This document shows positions 1 through 5,087 of a DNA stretch of 5,087 nucleotides, in pieces. The stretch comes from an uncultured bacterium (GTDB taxonomy: Bacteria > Bacillota_A > Clostridia > Oscillospirales > Oscillospiraceae). Every line of letters starts with the position of its first letter. The stretch's first letter is position 1. Made by a program: the position numbers and the translations under genes. The notes below the pieces were generated by a model. The model was given only the letters and a program-made list of their open reading frames with translations, was not told the DNA's origin and did no database searches. The stretch lies in NCBI GenBank assembly GCA_945917385.1, contig CAMEHJ010000108.1, positions 1 through 5,087 on the forward strand, written 5' to 3'.

Positions 1-700
1 CATCGTCTCCCCCGGCTATGATGAGGAAGTGGTGTCCTGGTGCTGCGACAACGGCATCGCTGTCTGCCCCGGCTGTGTTACCCCTACCGAGATTATGATG
101 GCACTCAAGCACGGTCTGAAAGTGCTTAAATTCTTCCCCGCCAACGTCTACGGCGGTCTCGGCGCTATCAAGGCGCTGGCAGGTCCCTTCGGCGGCGTGA
201 AGTTCATCCCCACCGGCGGAGTCAATCTCCAGAACGTCGGTGAGTTCATCGCAGATCCCCACATCCATGCCGTCGGCGGAAGCTGGGTCTGCCCCAAGGC
301 GGATATCGCGGCCGGCAACTTCGAGAAGATCACCGCACTGTGCAAGGAGAGCCGCAAGGCACTTCTGGGCTTTGAGGTGGCTCACGTCGGCATCAACTGC
401 GCCGACGCCGAGGTCTGCGAGCAGGTCTGCGACGCCTTTACCGCCGCCTTCGATTTCGGCGTGAAGAAGGGCAACTCCTCCAACTTTGCCTCCACGGGCG
501 TTGAGGTCATGAAGACCATGTTCAAGGGCGCGAACGGCCACATCGCCATTCGTACCAACAAGATGACCCCTGCCATTGCCGAGATGGAACGCCGCGGTCT
601 GGAGCTGGATATGGACTCCGTTAAGGATAAGGACAATATCAAGGCCGTCTACTTCAAGAACGAGTTCGGCGGCTTCGCGGTACATCTTCTGCAGAAGTAA
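1..700 (+). CDS. eda: Bifunctional KHG/KDPG aldolase with C-terminal glyoxalase-like domain (5' end cut off by window)
   Basis: This class I aldolase cleaves 2-keto-3-deoxy-6-phosphogluconate to pyruvate and glyceraldehyde-3-phosphate in the cytoplasm. The frame is open from base 2 with no start, so the gene begins left of the window; 232 residues are visible. The GTG at 29 is internal, because the aldolase motif IVSPGYDEEVV runs through it. Seen (window numbering): PGCVTPTE, the KFFPA motif with the Schiff-base lysine at K43, the phosphate-binding PTGGV and the GGSW loop. The N-terminal third, with the catalytic Glu, is outside. After about residue 122 comes an extra domain of about 108 residues resembling the vicinal-oxygen-chelate (glyoxalase/bleomycin resistance) fold, with H128, E168, H180 and H228 at metal-ligand-like places. 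Clostridial KDPG aldolases often carry such a tail; its role is unknown to me. The kinase making its substrate follows 38 bases downstream. The aldolase call is secure; the tail's fold is inferred. Confidence 0.93.
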   Translation, partial: IVSPGYDEEVVSWCCDNGIAVCPGCVTPTEIMMALKHGLKVLKFFPANVYGGLGAIKALAGPFGGVKFIPTGGVNLQNVGEFIADPHIHAVGGSWVCPKADIAAGNFEKITALCKESRKALLGFEVAHVGINCADAEVCEQVCDAFTAAFDFGVKKGNSSNFASTGVEVMKTMFKGANGHIAIRTNKMTPAIAEMERRGLELDMDSVKDKDNIKAVYFKNEFGGFAVHLLQK

Positions 701-738
701 TCAGTACCTTTAATAATTCCAAATAAGGAGAAATTACC

Positions 739-1767
739 ATGAAGTTTCTTACTTTCGGCGAAATCATGCTGAGACTCAAATCCCCCGGACTGGAGCGCTT
801 CTTCCAGAGCCCCATGCTGGAGGCCACCTTCGGCGGCGGCGAAGCCAACGTTGCCGTTTCTCTGGCCAACTACGGCCAGGACGTGGCTTACCTCACCGTC
901 CTGCCCAAGAACACCATTGCCGATGAGTGCGTCAAGGAGCTGCGCAAGTTCGGCGTAGATACCGGCCGCATCGTCCGCTCCGACAAGGGCCGCGTGGGCA
1001 TCTACTATCTGGAGACCGGCGCAAACGCCCGCCCCAGCAAGGTCGTCTACGACCGCGAGTATTCCGCCATCGCGCTCGCAAAACCCGGCGATATCGACTG
1101 GGACAAGGCATTTGAGGGCGTGGACTGGTTCCACATCACCGGCATCACTCCCGCCATCTCCGAGACCGCCATGGAGCTGAGCCTTGAGTCCGTCAAGGAA
1201 GCCAAAAAGCGCGGCATCACCGTTTCCTGCGACCTCAACTACCGCAAGAACCTGTGGAAGTACGGCAAGAAGGCCGCCGAGGTCATGCGCGAGCTTGCAA
1301 ACTATGTTGACGTTGCCATCGCAAACGAGGAGGACGTGCAGAAGTCCCTTGAGATCACCACCGACGTTAACGTGGAGTCCGGCGAGCTTGACAGAGCCAA
1401 GTACAAGGCACTGGGCGACAAGGTTCTGGAGACCTACCCCAACATGAAGTGCATCGCCATCACCCTCAGAGAGAGCAAGAGCGCAGACTGGAACGGCTGG
1501 GCTGCCTGCCTCAACGACAGAGAGAACTTCTATGTCTCCAAGCGCTATGAGATCCGCGATATCGTTGACCGCGTCGGCGGCGGCGACAGCTTCGGCGGCG
1601 GCCTTCTCTACGGTCTGACCCATTACGAAGACAAGCAGCAGGCTCTGGAGTTCGCGGTTGCGGCATCCTGCCTCAAGCACAGTATCCTCGGCGACTTCAA
1701 CCGCGTTGACGTGTCCGAGGTCGAGAAGCTCATGGGCGGCGACGGCACCGGCCGTGTGCAGAGATAA
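739..1767 (+). CDS. kdgK: 2-keto-3-deoxygluconate kinase (PfkB/ribokinase family)
   Basis: This cytoplasmic sugar kinase phosphorylates 2-keto-3-deoxygluconate with ATP to KDPG, the substrate of the aldolase encoded just upstream. The 342-residue length is normal for the family. The N-terminal PfkB signature is at about residues 31-45 ([16 protein letters not shown]), where G32-G34, E35 and N37 shape the sugar site. The C-terminal signature is at 277-288 ([12 protein letters not shown]), giving the anion hole and the catalytic base D283; the usual DTxGAGD is here DRVGGGD, a variant I associate with KDG kinases. The ATG at 739 is preceded by AAGGAGA at 725-731, seven bases away, and the protein begins directly with the expected first strand ([11 protein letters not shown]). 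Codon use is strongly biased to C/G-ending codons, suggesting good expression. Other PfkB sugar kinases are possible, but the aldolase neighbour makes KDG the best substrate. Confidence 0.92.
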   Translation: MKFLTFGEIMLRLKSPGLERFFQSPMLEATFGGGEANVAVSLANYGQDVAYLTVLPKNTIADECVKELRKFGVDTGRIVRSDKGRVGIYYLETGANARPSKVVYDREYSAIALAKPGDIDWDKAFEGVDWFHITGITPAISETAMELSLESVKEAKKRGITVSCDLNYRKNLWKYGKKAAEVMRELANYVDVAIANEEDVQKSLEITTDVNVESGELDRAKYKALGDKVLETYPNMKCIAITLRESKSADWNGWAACLNDRENFYVSKRYEIRDIVDRVGGGDSFGGGLLYGLTHYEDKQQALEFAVAASCLKHSILGDFNRVDVSEVEKLMGGDGTGRVQR

Positions 1768-1791
1768 ACTAAGCAGAACATTTTGACGTAT

Positions 1792-1805
1792 GCCGCGTAA
1801 GCGGC
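1792..1805 (+). other. Small GNRA-loop hairpin just upstream of the dehydrogenase ribosome binding site
   Basis: A perfect five-base-pair stem (GCCGC/GCGGC) closes a GTAA loop, which as RNA is a GNRA tetraloop. It ends four bases before the AAGGAGA ribosome binding site (1809-1815) of the next gene. No T-run follows, so it is not a terminator. Inference: an intercistronic hairpin that stabilises the downstream mRNA segment or keeps the ribosome binding site open. It could also be incidental. Confidence 0.4.
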
Positions 1806-1824
1806 GGAAAGGAGAAAAATTACT

Positions 1825-2625
1825 ATGGACATTATGAAGCAGTTTTCCCTGGAAGGGAAAGTAGCTCTTGTTACCGGAGCAGCTTACGGCATCGGCTTCG
1901 CCATCGCTGAGGCATACGCTGCCGCCGGCGCAAAGATCGCGTTCAACTGCCGCGGCGAGCACCATATGGAGGCCGCTCTGACCGCCTACCGCGAGAAGGG
2001 CATCGACGCTCACGGCTACTATGCAGACGTCACCAATGAGGACGACGTTATCAAGCTCGTCGCCGACATCGAGCGTGACCTCGGCACCATCGACATCCTT
2101 GTCAACAACGCCGGCCTCATCAAGCGCGTTCCCATGCTGGAGATGGAGGCAAAGGACTTCCGTCAGGTCATCGACATCGACCTCGTCGCCCCCTACATCG
2201 TTGCAAAGCACGTTATCCCCGGCATGATCAAGAAAGGTCACGGCAAGATAATCAACATCTGTTCCATGATGAGCGAGCTTGGCCGTGAGACCGTCTCCGC
2301 CTACGCCGCAGCAAAGGGCGGCCTGAAGATGCTGACCCGCAACATCTGCTCCGAGTACGGCGAGTACAACATCCAGTGCAACGGCATCGGCCCCGGCTAC
2401 ATCGCCACCCCCCAGACCGCTCCTCTCCGCGAGATCCAGCCCGACGGCAGCCGTCACCCCTTCGACCAGTTCATCATCGCCAAGACCCCCGCTGCCCGCT
2501 GGGGCGAGGCCGAGGACCTGATGGGCCCCGCTGTGTTCCTGGCTTCCGACGCTTCCAACTTCGTCAACGGCCATGTGCTCTATGTTGACGGCGGTATCCT
2601 TGCCTACATCGGCAAGCAGCCCTGA
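1825..2625 (+). CDS. Short-chain dehydrogenase: gluconate 5-dehydrogenase / 2-keto-3-deoxygluconate dehydrogenase type (IdnO/KduD/DhuD-like)
   Basis: This is a cytoplasmic NAD(P)H-dependent oxidoreductase of the classical SDR family, 266 residues. Seen: the cofactor-binding TGAAYGIG at 17-24, NNAG at 94-97, catalytic S147, Y160 and K164 (YAAAK), and the PGYIATP loop after strand six. The long segment ICSMMSELGRETVSAYAAAK and the C-terminal YVDGGILAYIGKQP are features I associate with proteins annotated gluconate 5-dehydrogenase. In streptococci such an enzyme (DhuD) reduces 2,5-diketo-3-deoxygluconate to KDG during unsaturated uronate breakdown. With KDG kinase and KDPG aldolase directly upstream, that role fits better than free gluconate/5-ketogluconate exchange, but both remain possible. 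The fourth catalytic-tetrad position, usually Asn, is D119. The start at 1825 has AAGGAGA nine bases upstream; an in-frame ATG at 1834 is less well placed. It lies 57 bases after kdgK and probably shares its transcript. Confidence 0.88.
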   Translation: MDIMKQFSLEGKVALVTGAAYGIGFAIAEAYAAAGAKIAFNCRGEHHMEAALTAYREKGIDAHGYYADVTNEDDVIKLVADIERDLGTIDILVNNAGLIKRVPMLEMEAKDFRQVIDIDLVAPYIVAKHVIPGMIKKGHGKIINICSMMSELGRETVSAYAAAKGGLKMLTRNICSEYGEYNIQCNGIGPGYIATPQTAPLREIQPDGSRHPFDQFIIAKTPAARWGEAEDLMGPAVFLASDASNFVNGHVLYVDGGILAYIGKQP

Positions 2626-2639
2626 GACTGAATAACAAA

Positions 2640-2681
2640 CCCGCACTGCCTTGCTTTCCGGTAAGGCGTGCGGGAGATTTT
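2640..2681 (+). terminator. Terminator-like hairpin between the short-chain and zinc dehydrogenase genes
   Basis: The outer stem CCCGCAC (2640-2646) pairs with GTGCGGG (2668-2674). A bulged T at 2647 separates it from an inner stem of GCCTTGC (2648-2654) with GTAAGGC (2661-2667, one G-U pair) around a six-base loop. It is followed by AGATTTTAAATTAATTATTGTTT-like AT-rich sequence, with only TTTT at 2678-2681 and scattered Ts beyond. The stem is strong but the T-run is broken, so partial termination or an mRNA-end stabiliser is more likely than a complete stop. I see no clear promoter between it and the next gene, which suggests that gene depends on read-through. Confidence 0.55.
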
Positions 2682-2698
2682 AAATTAATTATTGTTTC

Positions 2699-2713
2699 TG
2701 CGGCACTGCCGCA
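2699..2713 (+). other. Hairpin abutting the ribosome binding site of the zinc dehydrogenase gene
   Basis: TGCGGC (2699-2704) and GCCGCA (2708-2713) form a perfect six-base-pair stem with an ACT loop. The CGGAGGA ribosome binding site begins right after it (2714-2720), nine bases before the ATG at 2729. Its 3' arm with C2714 (CCGCAC, 2709-2714) is also complementary to GTGCGG at 2668-2673 in the 3' arm of the preceding terminator-like hairpin. The two structures could therefore compete. Whether they do so in the cell is inference. Confidence 0.4.
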
Positions 2714-2728
2714 CGGAGGATTAGTATA

Positions 2729-3754
2729 ATGAAAGCAGCAGTTTTGAAAAATTGGCTGGATCTGGAGCTGTGCGATATTGACCTGCCCGTTCCCGGAAAG
2801 GACGAGGCGCTGATCAAGGTGAAGCTGGCGGGCGTCTGCGGCTCCGACATCGTGGTTTACCGCGGCAAGCACATGACCGCAACCGTACCCACAGTTTTGA
2901 GCCATGAGATTTTAGGCACTATCGAAACCCTGCCCGAAGGCTATGCGGGCCCCTTCAAAGTCGGTCAGCGCGTGCTGATGAACCCCATCATCTCCTGCGG
3001 CGAGTGTGCTGCCTGCAGGCGTGGTCTGGGTCACGTCTGCGAGAACCTGAAGCTTCTGGGCATCCATGTGGACGGCGGCTTTGCCGAGTACACCAAGGTC
3101 GGCGTTGACAAGCTGGTTGCCGTGCCGGACGATATGCCGGACGACGTGGCAATCCTGTCCGAGCCTTTTGCCGTGGGCTACCACGTTATGATGACCAGCA
3201 AGATACAGAAGGGCGACACCGTGTTCATTTCCGGCGGCGCGGCAGTCGGTCTGTACATAGCTATCTTCGCGCGCGCATGGGGCGCAAGCCGCGTTATCGT
3301 CTCCGAAATCAACGAGCCTCGCCGTCAGTTTGTTGAGTCCATGGGCATTGAGACCATCAACCCAGCCCAGAAGGACGCGATGGAGCTGATGCGCGAGGTC
3401 ACCGACGGCGGCTTTGACGTTGTATTTGACACCTCCGGCGCACCCGGCCCCACGCTGATGATGCCCGATCTGTGCCGCTGCGGCGGCAAGATGATGAGCC
3501 TGAACCTGTCCGGCGACGAATACAAGTTCATCATCGGCAAGGTCTCCTTCAAGGAGCAGACGCTCATCGGCAACCGCCTCTACACTCAGGAGGAGTTTGA
3601 GCTGGGAACCAAGTTCGTTGCCGACAACTGGCGCGAGCTGGGTCTGGACCGTATGGTCACCGACCGCCTGCCTCTGAGCGAGATCGAGAAGGCGCTGCAC
3701 ATGATGCTCAACGGCGAGAATATCTGCAAGATAGTCATCAACTGCCAGCAGTAA
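2729..3754 (+). CDS. Zinc-dependent medium-chain alcohol dehydrogenase, probable sugar-acid 5-dehydrogenase (RspB/LgoD/IdnD-like)
   Basis: This is a cytoplasmic NAD(P)-dependent zinc dehydrogenase of 341 residues, normal for the MDR family. Seen: catalytic zinc ligands C37, H59, E60 and probably E145; structural zinc cysteines C90, C93, C96 and C104; and a Rossmann nucleotide-binding segment at about 162-193. E193, at the end of the second strand, favours NAD(H). Two signature positions deviate: SHE instead of GHE at 58-60, and A171 where the middle glycine of GxGxxG is usual. The N-terminal half (KLAGVCGSD, LLGIHVDGGFAEY) resembles the RspB/LgoD group, which includes L-gulonate and L-galactonate 5-dehydrogenases feeding the uronate pathway. 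L-idonate 5-dehydrogenase is another candidate because an IdnO-like gene precedes it. The substrate cannot be read from sequence. GGAGG at 2715-2719 supports the ATG at 2729. It lies 103 bases after the previous gene, behind a terminator-like hairpin. Confidence 0.88.
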   Translation: MKAAVLKNWLDLELCDIDLPVPGKDEALIKVKLAGVCGSDIVVYRGKHMTATVPTVLSHEILGTIETLPEGYAGPFKVGQRVLMNPIISCGECAACRRGLGHVCENLKLLGIHVDGGFAEYTKVGVDKLVAVPDDMPDDVAILSEPFAVGYHVMMTSKIQKGDTVFISGGAAVGLYIAIFARAWGASRVIVSEINEPRRQFVESMGIETINPAQKDAMELMREVTDGGFDVVFDTSGAPGPTLMMPDLCRCGGKMMSLNLSGDEYKFIIGKVSFKEQTLIGNRLYTQEEFELGTKFVADNWRELGLDRMVTDRLPLSEIEKALHMMLNGENICKIVINCQQ

Positions 3755-3765
3755 TATTACGAAAG

Positions 3766-3799
3766 ACCTCTCTTGCCTATTGCGACAAGAGAGGTTTTT
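3766..3799 (+). terminator. Rho-independent terminator of the sugar-acid operon
   Basis: ACCTCTCTTG (3766-3775) and CAAGAGAGGT (3786-3795) form a perfect ten-base-pair stem around a ten-base loop, followed by TTTTT at 3795-3799. It starts eleven bases after the stop codon of the zinc dehydrogenase gene. On the other strand the run after the stem is only CTTTC, so it should act mainly on plus-strand transcription. Confidence 0.92.
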
Positions 3800-3858
3800 G
3801 ACGAAACTTTTATGAAGTTTTCATGTTAAACAAACTAAAATCCGAATCCGTATATTTG

Positions 3859-3893
3859 AAGCCGCTGCCGAAACTTTTCCGGCAGCGGCTTTT
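3859..3893. terminator. Second GC-rich hairpin in the convergent region, possible bidirectional terminator
   Basis: AAGCCGCTGCCG (3859-3870) pairs with CGGCAGCGGCTT (3880-3891), a twelve-base-pair perfect stem with a nine-base loop. On the plus strand TTTT (3890-3893) follows; on the minus strand only TT and then an AT-rich stretch (TTCAAATATA). It lies 61 bases beyond the stop of the minus-strand glycosyltransferase and 59 bases beyond the operon terminator. It is the best candidate for ending the glycosyltransferase transcript, but its T-run is better on the opposite strand, so a backup plus-strand terminator is equally possible. The rest of 3800-3954 holds no gene I can support. Confidence 0.55.
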
Positions 3894-3954
3894 CCGAGCC
3901 GGGATTGATAACACCGTGTTTGCATTACACAGTTCGATTTATGCCGGGTATATG

Positions 3955-4944
3955 TCAGGTGTCCTTGTTTTTGACGGAATTATTGAGCTTCATGATGAAG
4001 CGGACAGCAGAGGGCATATTGTGCGTCAGAAGGAAAGTGAGCAGCTTGTGCTTTGCGGGCATGGCGAGAACGTATTTATTCCGGGCGTAATCCGGAAACT
4101 CGGAGACAAACGCTTCGCGCAGCTTATTCAGTACGGCAGAGTGCGCGTCCGCAAGGCACACCCTGACGGACGCTGTCAGAAATTCATGGTAAAAGGCGAG
4201 GTATTCAAGCTCCGCACGGTATTTCTCAAACTGCCCCTGAGCCGTATAGTAGCCGATAAGGTCGTCGGCCGCGTCGATGATCTGGAGGTTCTTTTCAATA
4301 TGAGCGTTATTCGTTATCGAGCCGGGACGCTGGAGATAAACATACCACTCGCGCTCGTCGGTGCAGATCTTTTCCGCGTGCAGATAGAGCTTCGGCACGG
4401 TGCGCATATCCTCATACCACACTCTGCCGGGGAAGCGGATGTTGGTTTCGGTAAACAGGGATAGCCTGTATATCTTGTTGCAGGCTGAGGGGGTGGACAA
4501 AAGCAGCTCCGGGTACGACGACAGATTGAATACGCCCTCTTTTTCACAGGAGGGTATTTTGTTTACCTCTTCGCCAGCACTGTTTACCGAGCGCATACCG
4601 AAAACGAGAATGTCAAAGCCCTCATCCATCCGTCCGTACATCTCTCTGACCGCGTTCGGGGCAAGAGTATCGTCGCTGTCTACAAAGATGATATATTCTC
4701 CGCGCGCGTTCTCTATGCCGGTGTTTCGCGCGGCGCCGAGGCCGCCGTTTTCCTGCGATATTATGCGGATGAGCTCGGGATAACGCCCGGCATAGCTCTC
4801 CGCGATTTGGAGAGAATTGTCGGTGGAGCCGTCGTTCACGACAATTATTTCATAGTCGGCAATGTCGGGGTAAATAAGCGAATCCAGACACGCCGCAAGG
4901 TAGTTTTCCACATTGTACACGGGGACGACTATACTCAGTCTCAC
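3955..4944 (-). CDS. Family 2 glycosyltransferase
   Basis: This GT-A fold enzyme transfers a sugar from a nucleotide-sugar donor, probably for a surface polysaccharide or other envelope glycan. Of its 329 residues, the N-terminal half is a typical GT2 domain: SIVVPVYN at 4-11, VVNDGSTDNS at 35-44, QENGGLGAARNTG at 64-76 and the metal-binding DSDD at 89-92. ACNKIYRLSLF (154-164) and WYED (176-179) match the acceptor-side region of EpsJ/WaaB-like GT2 proteins. The C-terminal half is not recognisable to me. I see no signal peptide or clear membrane segment, so it is probably cytoplasmic or loosely membrane-bound. The start is GTG: an in-frame stop lies two codons upstream and the next Met is residue 102, so this start is nearly forced. 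AAAAAGG lies 12 bases upstream, a weak, distant ribosome binding site. It stands alone on the minus strand, convergent with the operon and with weaker codon bias. Donor and acceptor are unknown. Confidence 0.9.
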   Translation of the reverse strand: MRLSIVVPVYNVENYLAACLDSLIYPDIADYEIIVVNDGSTDNSLQIAESYAGRYPELIRIISQENGGLGAARNTGIENARGEYIIFVDSDDTLAPNAVREMYGRMDEGFDILVFGMRSVNSAGEEVNKIPSCEKEGVFNLSSYPELLLSTPSACNKIYRLSLFTETNIRFPGRVWYEDMRTVPKLYLHAEKICTDEREWYVYLQRPGSITNNAHIEKNLQIIDAADDLIGYYTAQGQFEKYRAELEYLAFYHEFLTASVRVCLADAHSAVLNKLREAFVSEFPDYARNKYVLAMPAKHKLLTFLLTHNMPSAVRFIMKLNNSVKNKDT

Positions 4945-4977
4945 GTTTTACACCAGCCTTTTTGCGTAAAAAATCCG

Positions 4978-4989
4978 ATGATTTATCAT
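4978..4989. promoter_or_regulatory. Short inverted repeat over the glycosyltransferase -10 region
   Basis: ATGAT-TT-ATCAT is a five-base inverted repeat with a two-base spacer. It overlaps the -10 element of the leftward promoter (4985-4990) and the predicted transcription start near 4978. This is where a repressor operator could sit. It is short and AT-rich, so chance is a serious alternative. Confidence 0.25.
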
Positions 4990-5013
4990 ACCATTGCGCC
5001 GATATTATTTCAA
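4985..5013 (-). promoter_or_regulatory. Sigma-70-type promoter for the glycosyltransferase gene
   Basis: Reading leftward, TTGAAA (5013-5008) and TATGAT (4990-4985) are separated by exactly 17 bases. Each hexamer differs from consensus (TTGACA, TATAAT) at one position. The predicted start near 4978 gives a leader of about 34 bases before the GTG at 4944. No riboswitch-sized leader is possible from this promoter. Confidence 0.72.
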
Positions 5014-5026
5014 GGGCATAAAGTTG

Positions 5027-5056
5027 TTGCTTATATGGACGGTCATGGTGTATAAT
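5027..5056 (+). promoter_or_regulatory. Sigma-70-type promoter reading right, out of the window
   Basis: TTGCTT (5027-5032) and a perfect TATAAT (5051-5056) are separated by 18 bases. Transcription would start near 5063 and run off the right edge, so the gene served is not visible. Its -35 element is 13 bases from that of the leftward promoter, making a compact divergent pair. The ATG at 5060 lies before the predicted transcription start and is unlikely to be a start codon. AGGTGA at 5075-5080 could be a ribosome binding site for a gene just beyond the edge. Confidence 0.6.
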
Positions 5057-5087
5057 ATTATGAATCTTTATCGTCAGGTGATAGATA

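Noticed and set aside
29..31. GTG at 29 as the start of the aldolase
   Set aside because: The frame is open to the window edge, and the residues before it (IVSPGYDEE) are conserved aldolase sequence, so the gene starts outside the window.
649..2646. Minus-strand open frame of 665 codons across the kinase and short-chain dehydrogenase genes
   Set aside because: It lies fully antisense to two well-recognised genes. Its composition is dominated by Val, Ala, Leu, Gly and Asp with no recognisable domain. Strong C/G codon bias in the real genes removes stop codons from the antisense frame, which explains its length.
2725..2730. TATAAT overlapping the start codon of the zinc dehydrogenase gene as a -10 element
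   Set aside because: Transcription would begin inside the coding region, and no -35 hexamer lies at the right distance upstream. The match follows from ATA before ATG.
2912..3700. Minus-strand open frame of 262 codons inside the zinc dehydrogenase gene
   Set aside because: It is antisense to a gene with complete zinc-binding motifs, has no recognisable domain and shows the same bias-driven composition.
3823..4464. Plus-strand open frame of 213 codons overlapping the glycosyltransferase
   Set aside because: It runs through the GC-rich hairpin at 3859-3893 and then antisense to the glycosyltransferase. I see no convincing ribosome binding site or domain.
4807..5055. Plus-strand open frame of 82 codons at the right end
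   Set aside because: Its first half is antisense to the glycosyltransferase start and its second half covers the divergent promoters; there is no recognisable domain.

Overview
The window looks like chromosome of a GC-rich, gut-type member of the Clostridia (Bacillota). This is inferred from strong AAGGAG/GGAGG ribosome binding sites, AT-rich spacers between GC-rich genes, and a KDPG aldolase carrying a C-terminal glyoxalase-like extension, an arrangement I associate with Clostridia. I cannot fix a genus from the sequence alone.

Bases 1-3799 are a plus-strand sugar-acid catabolic operon whose beginning lies left of the window. In order it holds a 5'-truncated KDPG/KHG aldolase (1-700), a 2-keto-3-deoxygluconate kinase (739-1767), a short-chain dehydrogenase of the gluconate 5-dehydrogenase / KduD / DhuD group (1825-2625) and a zinc-dependent medium-chain dehydrogenase (2729-3754). 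A strong intrinsic terminator at 3766-3799 closes it. The dehydrogenase would make 2-keto-3-deoxygluconate (KDG) from a diketo acid or handle 5-ketogluconate, the kinase makes KDPG, and the aldolase cleaves KDPG to pyruvate and glyceraldehyde-3-phosphate. This is the usual end of uronate, pectin or glycosaminoglycan-derived unsaturated uronate breakdown. The substrate of the zinc dehydrogenase is not clear; L-gulonate, L-galactonate and L-idonate are reasonable candidates. A terminator-like hairpin between the third and fourth genes, with a second hairpin against the next ribosome binding site, suggests the fourth gene is expressed differently from the first three.

Bases 3800-3954 are a convergent intergenic region with a second GC-rich hairpin. 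Bases 3955-4944 encode, on the minus strand, a family 2 glycosyltransferase with weaker codon bias than the operon. Bases 4945-5087 are a divergent promoter region: one good sigma-70-type promoter reads left into the glycosyltransferase and one reads right, out of the window.

I see no mobile element, CRISPR array, tRNA or rRNA, and no clear sign of a new defence or genetic system. The most useful leads are the open question of the fourth enzyme, the fused glyoxalase-like domain, the Asp in place of the usual tetrad Asn in the short-chain dehydrogenase, and the possible attenuation structure at 2640-2719.
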